Assembly: GCA_037042185.1 (NCBI GenBank)
Contig: JAXQJY010000026.1
Span: forward strand, 434,001 to 498,000
Source of the DNA: Sordariomycetes sp. S80-01Y
Taxonomy: Eukaryota; Ascomycota; Sordariomycetes
Length of the DNA stretch: 64,000 nt
Direction: 5' to 3'
The notes under the pieces: model-generated
Databases searched by the model: none
What the model was told of the DNA's origin: nothing
What the model saw: only the letters and a program-made list of their open reading frames with translations
Translations under genes and position numbers: made by a program
In this document: positions 32,868-42,935 of the stretch, piece by piece
Position numbering within the stretch: the first letter of the stretch is position 1
How the letters are laid out: every line of letters begins with the position of its first letter

Positions 32868-33240
32868 TGTATGACACCCCATTCGAACTCTTCACCGGAC
32901 AGCCTCCGTTCGATGTCTTGATGTTGACTCCGGGTATTGTGTTAATCAAGTGGAGGAGTTTGCTACCGACAGACTCCCGGAGTCCTGGGCAGAGCCAGCA
33001 CAACGCCTCAGGGAGTCGCCTGGGCGAATTGACCAGACGGAAGGCGAGGAAGAACATTCAAAAGGGCGCCACGCAGTGCAACAATGGATTGAAGAGGTTT
33101 ACTTCGATAAAAACAAGAAGCAAGAGCTGAGCTCTGATGATATACGCAAGTTGGGGTAGCTCGTAAGCAGGATGCTTGGGTTCGAGCCTTCTGAGAGAGC
33201 CACTGCTTCAGACTTGCTCCAAGATACTTGGCTGAGCTGA
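32868..33240 (+). pseudogene. Relic of a protein kinase gene (C-terminal lobe)
   Basis: Kinase C-lobe sequence is spread over two frames. In the first, FELFTGQPPFDVLMLTP corresponds to the segment after subdomain IX (xxxELxTGxPPFD). The frame then changes, and 32950-33240 reads DRLPESW, WIEEVYFDKNKKQELS and LVSRMLGFEPSERATASDLL followed by QDTWLS and a stop. That is the end of SRPK-like fungal kinases. An in-frame TAG at 33157-33159 interrupts this part just before LVSRML. The catalytic loop (HRD) and DFG are not found in a readable frame. At least one frameshift and one nonsense codon separate the pieces, so I call it a host pseudogene; a short spliced gene is unlikely. Confidence 0.6.
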
Positions 33241-33977
33241 GAAGATCAAATGAGGCTGCTACTACCGCTACATGGGAGGGGCGCCCAAGACACCCACCAA
33301 CGACACACCAACGGACCTCGGACCTGATCTTCCGGGTGATGCTTGAACTTGCACGACAAAATCCATGGTTCCTGGGTGGGAGATTGCGTCTTACTACAAC
33401 TGCTCAAGGAGACTGACCACAGATTCGCCCGAGAAACAACTTTGGTAACGATGTGGGAGTCGTTGTGGCACAAGCAACATCCTTAAACAAGCAGCATGCT
33501 TAAAGACAGTGCATCTAGCTTGAACCAAGACGCTAGGATAACCTTTATCGAAGTCAGGAGGAGGAAAGCATTTAAAACTCGCCTTTGTATTGCGCTGGTT
33601 TTCAATCACATAGTCTTGTTACCGGTGCTGTGTGACTCGTCTCATGTGGCTTTGCGCACCCTTGGAGTAGTGGCTTGTTAGAGACAGGGCCAGTCATTTC
33701 TAATTGGACAACAGTGCTGCAGGAATGCTCAAACATTGTCTGAAGGACGGCCAGAGTCCCCTTGTTTCCCCTTTCTGCCTTGTGGAATGGAATCGATGGG
33801 CCAAGTGCAATATATAGTAATTTGGTATCGAGTACGTCACAATGATGCGTCTCCATCGGTACTTGCGTCACTCCTACTCGGGCAACATCCTGTACGTTCC
33901 GCGAGTCCCCCCTGGCTCGTACCACCATCCCTTAAAATCACCTATACAGCATATACAACCACCATAAAGCCACAATC
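33241..33977. other. Intergenic region
   Basis: About 740 bp between the kinase relic and the dehydrogenase. Only short frames occur, and it probably contains the dehydrogenase promoter. Confidence 0.45.
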
Positions 33978-34715
33978 ATGGCCTCTTCCAGCTTAAACTT
34001 TAACTGCGCCGTCATCACTGGCGGTGGCGGTGGCATCGGCCGTGCTCTGGCCGAGTACTCCATCTCCAAAGGCAAAAAGGTGCTCATCGCCGGCCGCACG
34101 GAATCGAAATTACAGTCCACTGCAAAGGAGATCGGTGCAGCCGGCTACTACCTTCTTGATACGGGCAAGACATCTGATATTCCTCCCTTCGTGGAGAGGA
34201 TCACCAAGGACCACCCAGACCTGGACTGCCTGGTGAACAATGCCGGCGTGCAGCGTCCGCTAAAAATTACCGAAGACAAGGACTTCCTCAAAAAGGCAGA
34301 CCAGGAGATAGACATCAACATTCGCGGGCCGATGCATCTTGCCCTGGGTCTGCTGCCCCATCTGCAAAGCAAGCAAAACGCACTCATCGTCAACGTGTCC
34401 TCGGTGCTGGGCTTCATCCCCTTCTCGGTCATCAACCCGGTCTACAATGGTACCAAGGCCTGGCTACATTTCTGGACTATGAATTTGCGCACCCAGCTGG
34501 CCAACTCCGGATCCAAGGTTCGCGTGGTGGAGATCGCGCCACCTACTGTCTCGACAGACCTGCACCGGGAGAGAGAGGATCCCGACGACAACAAAAAGGA
34601 CAAGAATCCTGCGGCGATGAGTGTCGAAGAGTTCATGGATGAAGTAAGTCAAAAGTTGGAAAAGGGGGATGAGATGATCGCTCCGGGAAGTGCAAATGGA
34701 ATCGTGGACACCTAG
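33978..34715 (+). CDS. Short-chain dehydrogenase/reductase (DltE-like)
   Basis: A 245-residue classical SDR. It has the nucleotide-binding motif TGGGGGIG (residues ~15-22), NNAG at ~88, the catalytic serine in VNVSSVLGF and the catalytic pair in YNGTK. It would reduce or oxidise an alcohol/ketone with NAD(P)(H); the substrate is unknown. The open frame stops at a TAG at 34713, but the same frame continues for 15 more codons (YKAYGEEYQKKAAK, stop at 34758-34760), which is how this family normally ends (IVDxWYxxFG). The stop falls where the conserved Trp is expected. A GTAAGT at 34644 and CACCTAG ending at 34715 could remove 72 bp, stop included, in frame. It is convergent with the glycosyltransferase gene. 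Confidence 0.88.
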   Translation: MASSSLNFNCAVITGGGGGIGRALAEYSISKGKKVLIAGRTESKLQSTAKEIGAAGYYLLDTGKTSDIPPFVERITKDHPDLDCLVNNAGVQRPLKITEDKDFLKKADQEIDINIRGPMHLALGLLPHLQSKQNALIVNVSSVLGFIPFSVINPVYNGTKAWLHFWTMNLRTQLANSGSKVRVVEIAPPTVSTDLHREREDPDDNKKDKNPAAMSVEEFMDEVSQKLEKGDEMIAPGSANGIVDT

Positions 34716-34815
34716 TATAAGGCATATGGGGAGGAGTACCAGAAAAAGGCGGCAAAGTAAAGTAAAGAGAGGAGTCTATCTTTCCTTGGGGTATCTATAC
34801 AAAAATCGACGCAAG

Positions 34816-36159
34816 TTATGCAATGAGGGCATCAATAGTGCGTCGCATCGTCTCCAACGCATTCATGTCCTCATTCTCCTTTCTCAACTCCTTTGCGCGT
34901 TTCCTGTAACGAGGATCCCGCAGCACGGTGTCAACACCTTCTGTGAGCTGACCGACGGTAGGCCGCTGCACCCCCAAGTTGACAGCAACACCAGCATAGG
35001 CAGCTCTCGCACCGACTTCAGCTTTCTCCTCAGAGTCACCCGCGACAACCATGGGACAGCCGTTGCGGATACCGTGTGTGAACGCCCCGTAGCCCCCGTT
35101 GGTGACGAAGCAGTCCGCGACTTCCAAAATCGTGTCGTACGGAAGGTAGTCAATGACCTTCACATTGGACGCGATCTTGACCTCGTCGCCCAATTTGGAT
35201 CCCTTCACGCCTAGGGCGGCAACCAAGATGATATCATCTCGTCCTCCGAAAGCTTCAACGGTAGGCATGATGACTTCGGTGTAGTCCACGCTGACGGTGC
35301 CTTGTGACACAAAAAGCAGCTTTCGATCGCCCTTCCTCGTAGTCACGTTCTCCCACCATTCTGGATATTGGTAGCTCGCTGGAGTCTCTTGTCGTGGAAG
35401 CACGCCGCTGAACCGGACTGACTTCGGAAGATCCGATATTTCGTACTCCATACTCCGTGAGCAGAGCTGGAAGACCACGTCAAAGCTCTCGACAAAGGTG
35501 TTCCATAACCGGATATTGTCCATATCGGTGCAATTCGCCTCTTCCAGAGCCTCCCTGGCGGCGTCGTGGAACCTCTTCAGTGGACCGGACCGCACAAGCT
35601 CGTTCAGCGCCCGGTTTCGCAATTTGCCGGATGGGGTTGAATCCGGGGGTAGCTTCATGAGAATTGGCCCTAAATCTTCACTCTCAAGTATCAGAGCCGC
35701 ACAGCCCAGACCGAGGGCTTTTGGCAGTTCGCTGAACCCCTTGGGCAGTGGCCTCCCGAGCTTGTAAGGCACGGAGACCGCATTGAAAATGTCCTCGATA
35801 ATAAGCATCTCCCTTCCGGGGTCTCTCGCTTTCAATTCCTCCAAGATCTCGTGGAATCTTTGCACCCTTGATGGCAGGGTCTGTAAGAACACAGTCGCCA
35901 GCTGCTCGCCAAACTTGCCGAGACCGCTTGGCCATTGGCTGATCTCGCTCAGTCGACCACGCCGCTCTTCTGTAAATGTGAGGACGGTGGGTATGTATTC
36001 AATTCCAGCGGCCTCGATCCTTTCCTTCAGGCTCTCTTCTGCGATGAAAACCGTAGAGTAGCCATGTTTCATGAGATGGGTGGCTAGGGAGAGGACCGGG
36101 TAGAAGTGACCTTCGCCAGGGAAGCAAGTAAAGACTAGAAGAGGGCTCGCGGCAGCCAT
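34816..36159 (-). CDS. UDP-glycosyltransferase (GT1, MGT-like)
   Basis: A 447-residue single-exon GT-B fold enzyme that transfers sugar from a UDP-sugar to a small molecule. The N-terminal acceptor domain starts LLVFTCFPGEGHFYPVLSLA with the probable catalytic His18. The C-terminal donor domain has KLLFVSQGTVS and VTNGGYGAFTHGIRNGCPMVV, the equivalent of the UGT signature. It lacks a signal peptide and membrane anchor, unlike animal UGTs, so it is likely cytosolic like bacterial and fungal small-molecule UGTs. Fungal members glycosylate polyketides, sterols or foreign phenolics; the acceptor here is unknown. A convergent SDR ends only 56-100 bp away, so the pair may act on the same compound (inference). 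Confidence 0.9.
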   Translation of the reverse strand: MAAASPLLVFTCFPGEGHFYPVLSLATHLMKHGYSTVFIAEESLKERIEAAGIEYIPTVLTFTEERRGRLSEISQWPSGLGKFGEQLATVFLQTLPSRVQRFHEILEELKARDPGREMLIIEDIFNAVSVPYKLGRPLPKGFSELPKALGLGCAALILESEDLGPILMKLPPDSTPSGKLRNRALNELVRSGPLKRFHDAAREALEEANCTDMDNIRLWNTFVESFDVVFQLCSRSMEYEISDLPKSVRFSGVLPRQETPASYQYPEWWENVTTRKGDRKLLFVSQGTVSVDYTEVIMPTVEAFGGRDDIILVAALGVKGSKLGDEVKIASNVKVIDYLPYDTILEVADCFVTNGGYGAFTHGIRNGCPMVVAGDSEEKAEVGARAAYAGVAVNLGVQRPTVGQLTEGVDTVLRDPRYRKRAKELRKENEDMNALETMRRTIDALIA

Positions 36160-36236
36160 TTTTGTATCGCCAGCTTATGGAGGCTGTATTTGTTGGTTCG
36201 TGTTGACGACCGAGTCTCATCTCCGCCTCCAGTGGC

Positions 36237-36242
36237 TTTATA
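36237..36242 (-). promoter_or_regulatory. TATA box of the glycosyltransferase gene
   Basis: TATAAA on the minus strand, about 80 bp upstream of the ATG at 36159. Confidence 0.5.
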
Positions 36243-38294
36243 TCAATCAAGTCCTCTTTTGCGCTCGCGCTTCGGACAACTCAAGTGTCCGCTACCACCT
36301 GGGCTGATGTATCAGTGCCTGAGGAATCGCAAAGACTCTTCACAGTTCGGTCGCACATTTGAAGCCAAGATCGGCGTGAGGTTTCGCGGGTGACATCGGG
36401 TGCCCTTGGCAAGCCTTGCTACTTGTGTCACCACAGGGTGGATTCCGGCCCCAGTCAGCGTCTCCGTAGCTTGGAAATAATTTTGTAGCTGGAGCACGCC
36501 ACATGTGTGTGATTTTACGGTTCTGGCCTGTGGTGCAGCGGATTCCAATGGTCTTGCTTGCGAACTTCGTGTCTACGTCGCTCTGCGAGGCAGAGGAATT
36601 AACATCGACATTCCCGTAAGCCTGTCGCTCATAGCTCATATACATGTTACCGTGCCGCTTGTACAAGCATAAATGAGGGAATCTTAGGGATCTGCGGGCC
36701 TGGACGTAGTCTATTGACTCATACGCGAGGGTAACCCCGAGACGCTCGGTCATCCACGCATGCCAGGGTCACAATTCTCAGGTGCGGCCGTAGCCAGGAT
36801 TGCGTTTATGAGGCTGAGAATCCCCTACCAGTCTTCATTCCATTCCACGCCACCTTTGGGTCTTTCCAAAACTTGAAATCGCGTCAAGACTGAGCTGTCA
36901 GAACAAAAGCCGGAGCTCGAGGACCGAGCGAGGACCGGGTTTGTGGAGCCAACGATCCGGAGATCGGCTGCGCTCCGAGGCCAGCAGCCCCTGGGTTACG
37001 ATTTGTAAGCTTTCCCCGTGTCTCGCCGAGCTCGTGTCGGCATGGAGCTAATGAAGTGCCGTGCGGCCAGCGCTGTTACAGTACGCCATTGCCGTATCAA
37101 GCACAAGTCCTATTCAACCTCCGACCCAGTTGGGCTTAATTGCTACTCATCGGGTTGTCTGAGTGCTCCAGGATATCGAACGGTGAAACAGGATGTATGG
37201 ACACGCGGCTGCAGATTTCCTCAATCAATCGCTCATCTCAGCGAGCTTTCCTCCCCCATTGATCTCAAGTGACATGTAGCGCAAGAGTGCTCAATTTGAG
37301 GAACAGTACTCATCATGGGAGATTTAAGGATAGCTCGGGCCTGGCAGTTTCCATATAGTTCCGGGGTTCACAGTATTTACACCAGATAGGGAGCTGTAGC
37401 TGGGGTAAACACATCAACAACTGAGTGGTAAGTGGCGGCTAGCTGTTCAGAATCACTATCTGAGCAAAGTCACCTGTTGAGACGGGCAGCATAAAACGTG
37501 AGGCGTTGACCAACTGACGGTCCGCGAGTAGTAAAATGCCCGATCTAGCGGTAAGTACACTTGAGCATAGTAGCACTTGCAACATCGATCAATCTGTTGA
37601 GACCTTTTCAAAAGGAGAAATACTCTTTGACTGGTCGCCTATCGTGCGTGTAAGATACCAGCTATAGATGCCATCATAGATTTGCAGACTATTTCTTTTG
37701 CAGTCTTCCGTAGCCGTTTCATCCCACACTTGGAAGTCACAGACTCCTTACAGGTTTGCCACTGCTTGGGCATGACGCGGCTATGGGTGGCTTTTGCTCG
37801 TAAGCAAATCAATTGTGAAGGATCGGCTGATTAGATATAGGACTCCGCCCTCTAATGCTTCCCAGAAGGCTGAAAAAGCGAAGCTGGAGACGGACATTCC
37901 TTTCAGTCACCCAGGCTCTGATGACACTCACAACAACGTGCGCCTGTAATTATGTGCTTCAGGCCTGGCACACATGCAGACAATCACGAATATAGCATCG
38001 GGCCACAAGACATACTTTCTACTACCTCTCTTACTCCTGAAGCCTTGTGGTGTCAGCTTCTATCATTACGGGCCAGGTCAAATGTGGCTGGATCAGACAG
38101 TAGCCGCATCGAGAAGGTGACCCCAGATCTCCGCATTTCGGGCCATCAACAACACGAGAGGGCCGCATTCTGAGGCTTTCAACACGGGCGATCCTCCAGG
38201 GTGTTGGATTTTAGTCTCTAAGCGAGCGCGGGGAAGGTGTCGATCATCAGCTGCATGGGGATTGATTGACCCGAAGAGAACATCTAACATCCCA

Positions 38295-38300
38295 TATAAA
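38295..38300 (+). promoter_or_regulatory. TATA box of the rhamnosidase gene
   Basis: TATAAA lies about 80 bp upstream of the ATG at 38377. Confidence 0.5.
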
Positions 38301-38376
38301 AGCGATGTAAAGACGGAACGTTTCCCGAGGCCATCATTCGAGGCGCACATTGCTCGGCTCACACTTACTTTCTACT

Positions 38377-40604
38377 ATGGCATGTCGAAAACTCGTCGCC
38401 GCTGCGGTGCTCTTGGCTACAGTACAAGCTGCTCCTCAAACGGGCGACGATCCATGGTCCTCAACGGATTGGCACAAATACGTTCGGTCTCCGGAGTCGC
38501 CAACTGTAAAGCCTGCACGCATCGTCAACCAGAACACCACTGGGAACGTCACCAATCCGGAAGGCTTTCTACGTGGCAGTGGGCCGACAATTTTGACACG
38601 GCAGAATCACGACACTATCGTGCCTCAGATCGTGATCGACTTTGGCCTCAACGTGGTTGGCCTCCCAATCATCCATTTTGAAGGGTCGGAAAGCATTGAG
38701 GATGGCAGCCCTGGGTTGAGACTGGCCTTCTCAGAGGTTCTGGATGCTCTAACAGATAAGAGTGACTACACGAGGTCTTACCGCGGGGTTCATGAGGTAA
38801 GTTACCGGGAGGGGTTTGTCTGAAGCTCATCACTCATTGTGGTGTAGGAAGACAAGCTTACCAACGGCACGGACCAAATAGCCGTCAAGGATGAGAAGTA
38901 TGCCTGGATTGACAAGCTCGGTTGCGAGTATGACCGCAAGGTCTGCTCTGACGGCCTCCACGGCTTCCGATACATGAGCATCAGACTCGACGCTCTCGAT
39001 ACGGACGCACCGCACACGTCCTCAATTGGCTCAGTTTCGATCTCATCAGTCGAACTAGAGTGGTCAGCCTACCTCGGCACGCCCGACACTTTTACCGGCT
39101 GGTTCGAGTGCTCGGACAAGGACATTACGCAGTGGTGGTACGACGGTGTCTACACTGTCGAAACCAACACCGACTTATTCCTGAAAAACGAGACTGAGCC
39201 GCGAGACGCTTACAGTCCAACCCTGGATGGCAAATGGGTTCTTCATGATGGTGCGAAAAGAGATCGGGACCCGTACGTTGGGGACCTCGCTGTCGCTTCC
39301 ATTACATCCTATTTAAGCCATGACTTTCCAGAAGCGAGCTTCAACGTGCTCGAGGATCTTATCATTCACCAGCGCGAGGATGGATGGGTTCCGCCCGCAA
39401 GCATGTGAGTTCTGGGTAGACGAACTTTCGAAGCGTCCTCGCTGACCTGTATAGCAATAATTACACACTGCCGCTTTTCGATTATCCCCTGTGGTGGGTT
39501 GTTTGCACAGTCGATTTGGTAATGTACACGGGCGATACTACTCTGGTAGATAAGTATTGGACGAATCTCAAAAAAGTTCTCGATGATTACTACCCGAAGT
39601 ATATCAATCCAGAAATGGGCGTATTGGACAAAAAGAAGGAGATGGACTATGGAGACTACGCCTTCCTTCCTCGCTCTGGGCCCATCACCTATTACAACGC
39701 CTTGTACATCCATGCTCTCAGCTACGCGGCGCAGCTTGCATCCCATCTTGATCATGGCGAGGATGCAGAACGGTGGGTGGAGAGAGCTCGTCAGATCTCC
39801 CCGAAACTTCTGGACGCGAACTGGGACTCTGATGCTGGCGCCTTCTTTGACGGCGGCCCTTGCCCGGACGCCGACCCCGGTACAGTCTGCAACGTTCACG
39901 CCCAGGACGGCAACTCCATCGCCATCCTGAGCGGCGTCACCAACGAGACTTTCTCCAAGTCTATCCTGGACTACTGGTCCGAGAACACAGAGCAGCCTTA
40001 CGGCAACGCCTTCTACGACAGCAGCATTCTCCAACCGTCCGAGCGCTTCGGTGAGCGCGTGTATGCCCTCATTTCCTACTTCGAGCTACAAGCCCGCTTC
40101 AGGACTCCTGACAGGGCAGAATCTGCACTGGAGGAAATTCGTCGCCTATACGGGTGGATGGCTGCCCACGATCCCGAAGTGACGCAGTGGGAAGGCATCG
40201 GGCCCGGTGGAGTCTCATACCAAGGTCCATTCATGTCGTACGCTCACGGATGGTCTACGGGCATTGTGCCTTTGATGAGCAACTATGTTCTTGGCGTCAC
40301 ACCCACGAAACCGGGTTTCAAAGAATGGCGTGTTTGCCCTGTTGTGGATGGGGATTTGACGTGGGCTCGAGGTGTTGTGCCCACCGAGGATGGAGAGATC
40401 AAGGTGGCCTGGGAGAAATTTGAAAACGGCGGGAAAAGTGGTTTGACCCTCGAGATTGAGGCTACTGGTGGTGAGAGAGGTGTTGTTTGCGTGCCGCGTG
40501 TCGGAAAGAAGAGGCTCGTTGCAAATGTCAATGGGAGAGCTGCGAAGGTCGAGGACGGAGCGATTAAGCTATCGAGTGGAAGGCACTCGCTGCGTTTCGA
40601 GTAG
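38377..40604 (+). CDS. Secreted alpha-L-rhamnosidase (GH78-like)
   Basis: Three exons (38377-38796, 38848-39404, 39455-40604) encode ~708 residues. The introns are 51 and 50 bp, with GTAAGT/GTAG and GTGAGT/ATAG ends. A signal peptide (MACRKLVAAAVLLATVQA) is followed by a beta-sandwich region. The six-hairpin barrel covers ~210-610: RDAYSPTLDGKWVLHDGAKRD-type motif, HQREDGWVPPAS, FDYPLWWV and GPITYYNALYIHAL, then PYGNAFYDSSILQ. A C-terminal sandwich has GPGGVSYQGPFMSYAHGWSTG and KPGFKEWRVCPV, which are typical of GH78. It would release L-rhamnose from pectin or plant flavonoid glycosides. The acid residues cannot be assigned with certainty by eye. Splicing restores frame at both junctions. Confidence 0.85.
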
Positions 40605-41249
40605 ATCTCAGCCTCCAAGGTCACTTGATTCACATTTGATTTTCCTTCATCGATCCTCAGACTGTGGTGGTCACGGCATTGGCATCTTATATCGAAAATA
40701 CCAGATGTCGCAGGCTGCAGTAATGACTTGCGCGCATCGAAAGGATAATGGCGACTCCGTATTATAAATATATGGCTACGCGACCTGCATAGCTCATGAG
40801 TATGAAGAGGTGTCCGCCGAAACACTCCGGGAGAACAATCTTCACATCATGTGCCTTACGTAGCATCAATCTCCACGTCAGCCAAGAACGGGACCATGGC
40901 CAACAAGTGCCGTGATGTTTGTCTGTCGCAGCTTCCGTGCTTGGCCAAAGTAATAGACTGAGGACCAGGATCTTAGCGTCTTGTCATATGCTGAGAGTGG
41001 CCCTGTAGCTGCTCATTCAGGGCTCGGTTGGGCGGCGACTTCATGCGCGATCCCTGACGCTCGGTTATGTGGGCGGGAGCGGCATCATGTGGGCGAGTGG
41101 CTGTGAACCCGCCAAGACTTCCGTCGCGACGCCCAGGTTGTGCAAGGATGCAACCTCGCGGCAGATATATCAAGTCGGATAACTCTACTTCGTTTGCGGG
41201 CTTCAGACCCTGCCTCCTCATCAGCAGCATAGGACTAGTATCAGCCGTG
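40605..41249. other. Intergenic region
   Basis: 645 bp downstream of the rhamnosidase. Nothing was recognised beyond UTR and promoter sequence of the next gene. Confidence 0.45.
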
Positions 41250-42066
41250 ATGCCGAACAACAATCGTATCCCTCACCATCCACGAGGGCAGCATACCAGA
41301 AGCAACCGTGTCCCTCATCATCCACAGCTCTACGATGGGCAGCATACCGGAAGCAATGAGAATCCCAAGAACCGGGTCGTGGACACCTACAAAAACATGT
41401 TCGTCTTCGGTCTGGCGAGATGGGCATTCAGTATCGCGGTGCTCGCTCTTTGCGCGATGCAATTTGGCGACGGCTCAACTCTGACATATCCACCCTACGT
41501 TGCTTCGCTGATATACAATGTAGCCTGCGTGAGTGATCAATCCGCTCCCACGACCTCAAATCCAAAAGGAAATGCTGACGAAAGACTGGGTAGTCGGCTT
41601 CGCACCTTCTCGTACCGGGTCCACCGGTGAAGCCAAGGTCTCAAAGCAATCCGACGCCGGGGCTGTGGTACTCCATCCTTCTCGCAGTCTCTTTCGTGTC
41701 CTGGATCCCCGCATTTTCACTCCTCTTCGCAATGTCGAAGAATCGTCAAGCTGGGAATTTTGGTAACATCTCACGGAAGAAGCGAGCCGCCAGGGGAAGA
41801 TACGGATTAGACTGGCTGGACGGCGACTCACCTTTCAAGGAGACCATTGCTGCGGGAGCCCTTGGGGTGGCCATTACGTGAGTTCAGTATTACTCTAGAG
41901 ACGTGCAAGCTAATAATCTGGTAGAATATTCAATATCGGACAGGCATTCTATGTGGTCAAGCTTTACCGCGGGAAGTTTTCGAAATCAGAGGTAGCCAGT
42001 GCCCACGAGAGAGCAAACTCAAATTTGTTGAAATTCTCGAAGCCAGAGAAATCGACAAGAAATTAA
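41250..42066 (+). CDS. Small multi-span membrane protein, unknown family
   Basis: Three exons (41250-41528, 41594-41877, 41925-42066) encode ~234 residues. The splice sites are GTGAGT/GTAG and GTGAGT/GTAG, and frame is kept at both. I do not recognise the family. Three clear hydrophobic spans occur: MFVFGLARWAFSIAVLALCA, WYSILLAVSFVSWIPAFSLL and IAAGALGVAITIFNIGQAFY; a fourth, weaker one (YPPYVASLIYNVAC) lies at the exon 1 end. This resembles four-span fungal membrane proteins of the MARVEL type, but I cannot assert it. The cytoplasmic N-terminus has two copies of a PHHP...QHT.SN motif. An in-frame start farther upstream (41067) is possible but less likely. Confidence 0.7.
41259..41363 (+). 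repeat. Imperfect internal coding repeat (PHHP...GQHT)
   Basis: Two similar blocks, NRIPHHPRGQHTRSN and NRVPHHPQLYDGQHTGSN, lie side by side at the N-terminus of the membrane protein. The second has a three-residue insertion. Confidence 0.6.
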
Positions 42067-42935
42067 ATTATCAACATCGTTTGCGTCCCTCTATTTGACG
42101 CCGTGATCGCCTCGAATTGATTTGGAGGCCTGGTGTGAGGCTCTTCCAGACTCTGCTTTCCACAAGACACTTCAATCCCCAAAGGGCACGGATTGGCATG
42201 GAATGAGGAATTGGCGCTGAAAACCTGCGCTCAAGCTCCACGAGTGCGGTCAACAGAGTCCAACGCTCTCTTCGAGCTCATTATGTCCCAAGTTTTTTGT
42301 ATGGGACCTCTCTATTGCATCACCTCACTGTCTCGTCACATACCATAAATGTTGAAAGGTGTGTACGCTCCCGAGTGCTCCATACAGGGATGGAGCCAGA
42401 CACCAGCGGCCCGCGCTGTCGGTTATTAGCAGCGGCCTTGAACCCAACAGCAGATCGCACGGCGGACAGCGCATCTTGAACTTCTGTGCGTCTTCCCTTC
42501 TTCGCCTTCATTCGAGTGCCAAGGCTGTCCTCCCTCTCGAACGAGGCTGATTCCTCTGCCCTAGATCCCCTCTGACCGTGCTGCGCATCGTCTGCTCCAA
42601 AAGTATGGATGTCAGACAAAAGAAATGACGTAGGGCCAAGCTGTGCCTCGAATTCTGTCAAATTAAATCCGGGGTACCCATGTCCATTCTCATTTTAGAC
42701 TCTTGGCATTGAAGGATGCAAGATCAACAACAATTCAGCCCTGTCGGCGCCAATGGCGTCGAAGGATGGGCACAGTCAATGGTCCTTCGGCGAGGCACAG
42801 CTGGAGGATGACGGGGATTAATATCCGCCATCATGACTCCTCGGCGGCCTCACTTGGCTTCATCTATATGTGCCCCGGTTTCCCCATCACGTCCCTCTAT
42901 CGCCATCTCCTCAGTCATCAAAGACAAGCGACGAC
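42067..42935. other. Intergenic region
   Basis: About 870 bp between two plus-strand genes. No gene, RNA or repeat was recognised; a pyrimidine-rich leader precedes the start at 42936. Confidence 0.45.

Larger units (their letters stand above)
36160..38376. other. Gene-poor region
   Basis: 2.2 kb between divergent genes. Beyond the two promoter ends I recognise nothing: frames are short and lack domains, and stretches around 37300-37900 are richer in A and T than the neighbouring genes. Confidence 0.45.

Noticed and set aside
33978-36159. A secondary-metabolite cluster around the SDR and glycosyltransferase
   Set aside because: No polyketide synthase, peptide synthetase, terpene cyclase or P450 lies anywhere in the window.
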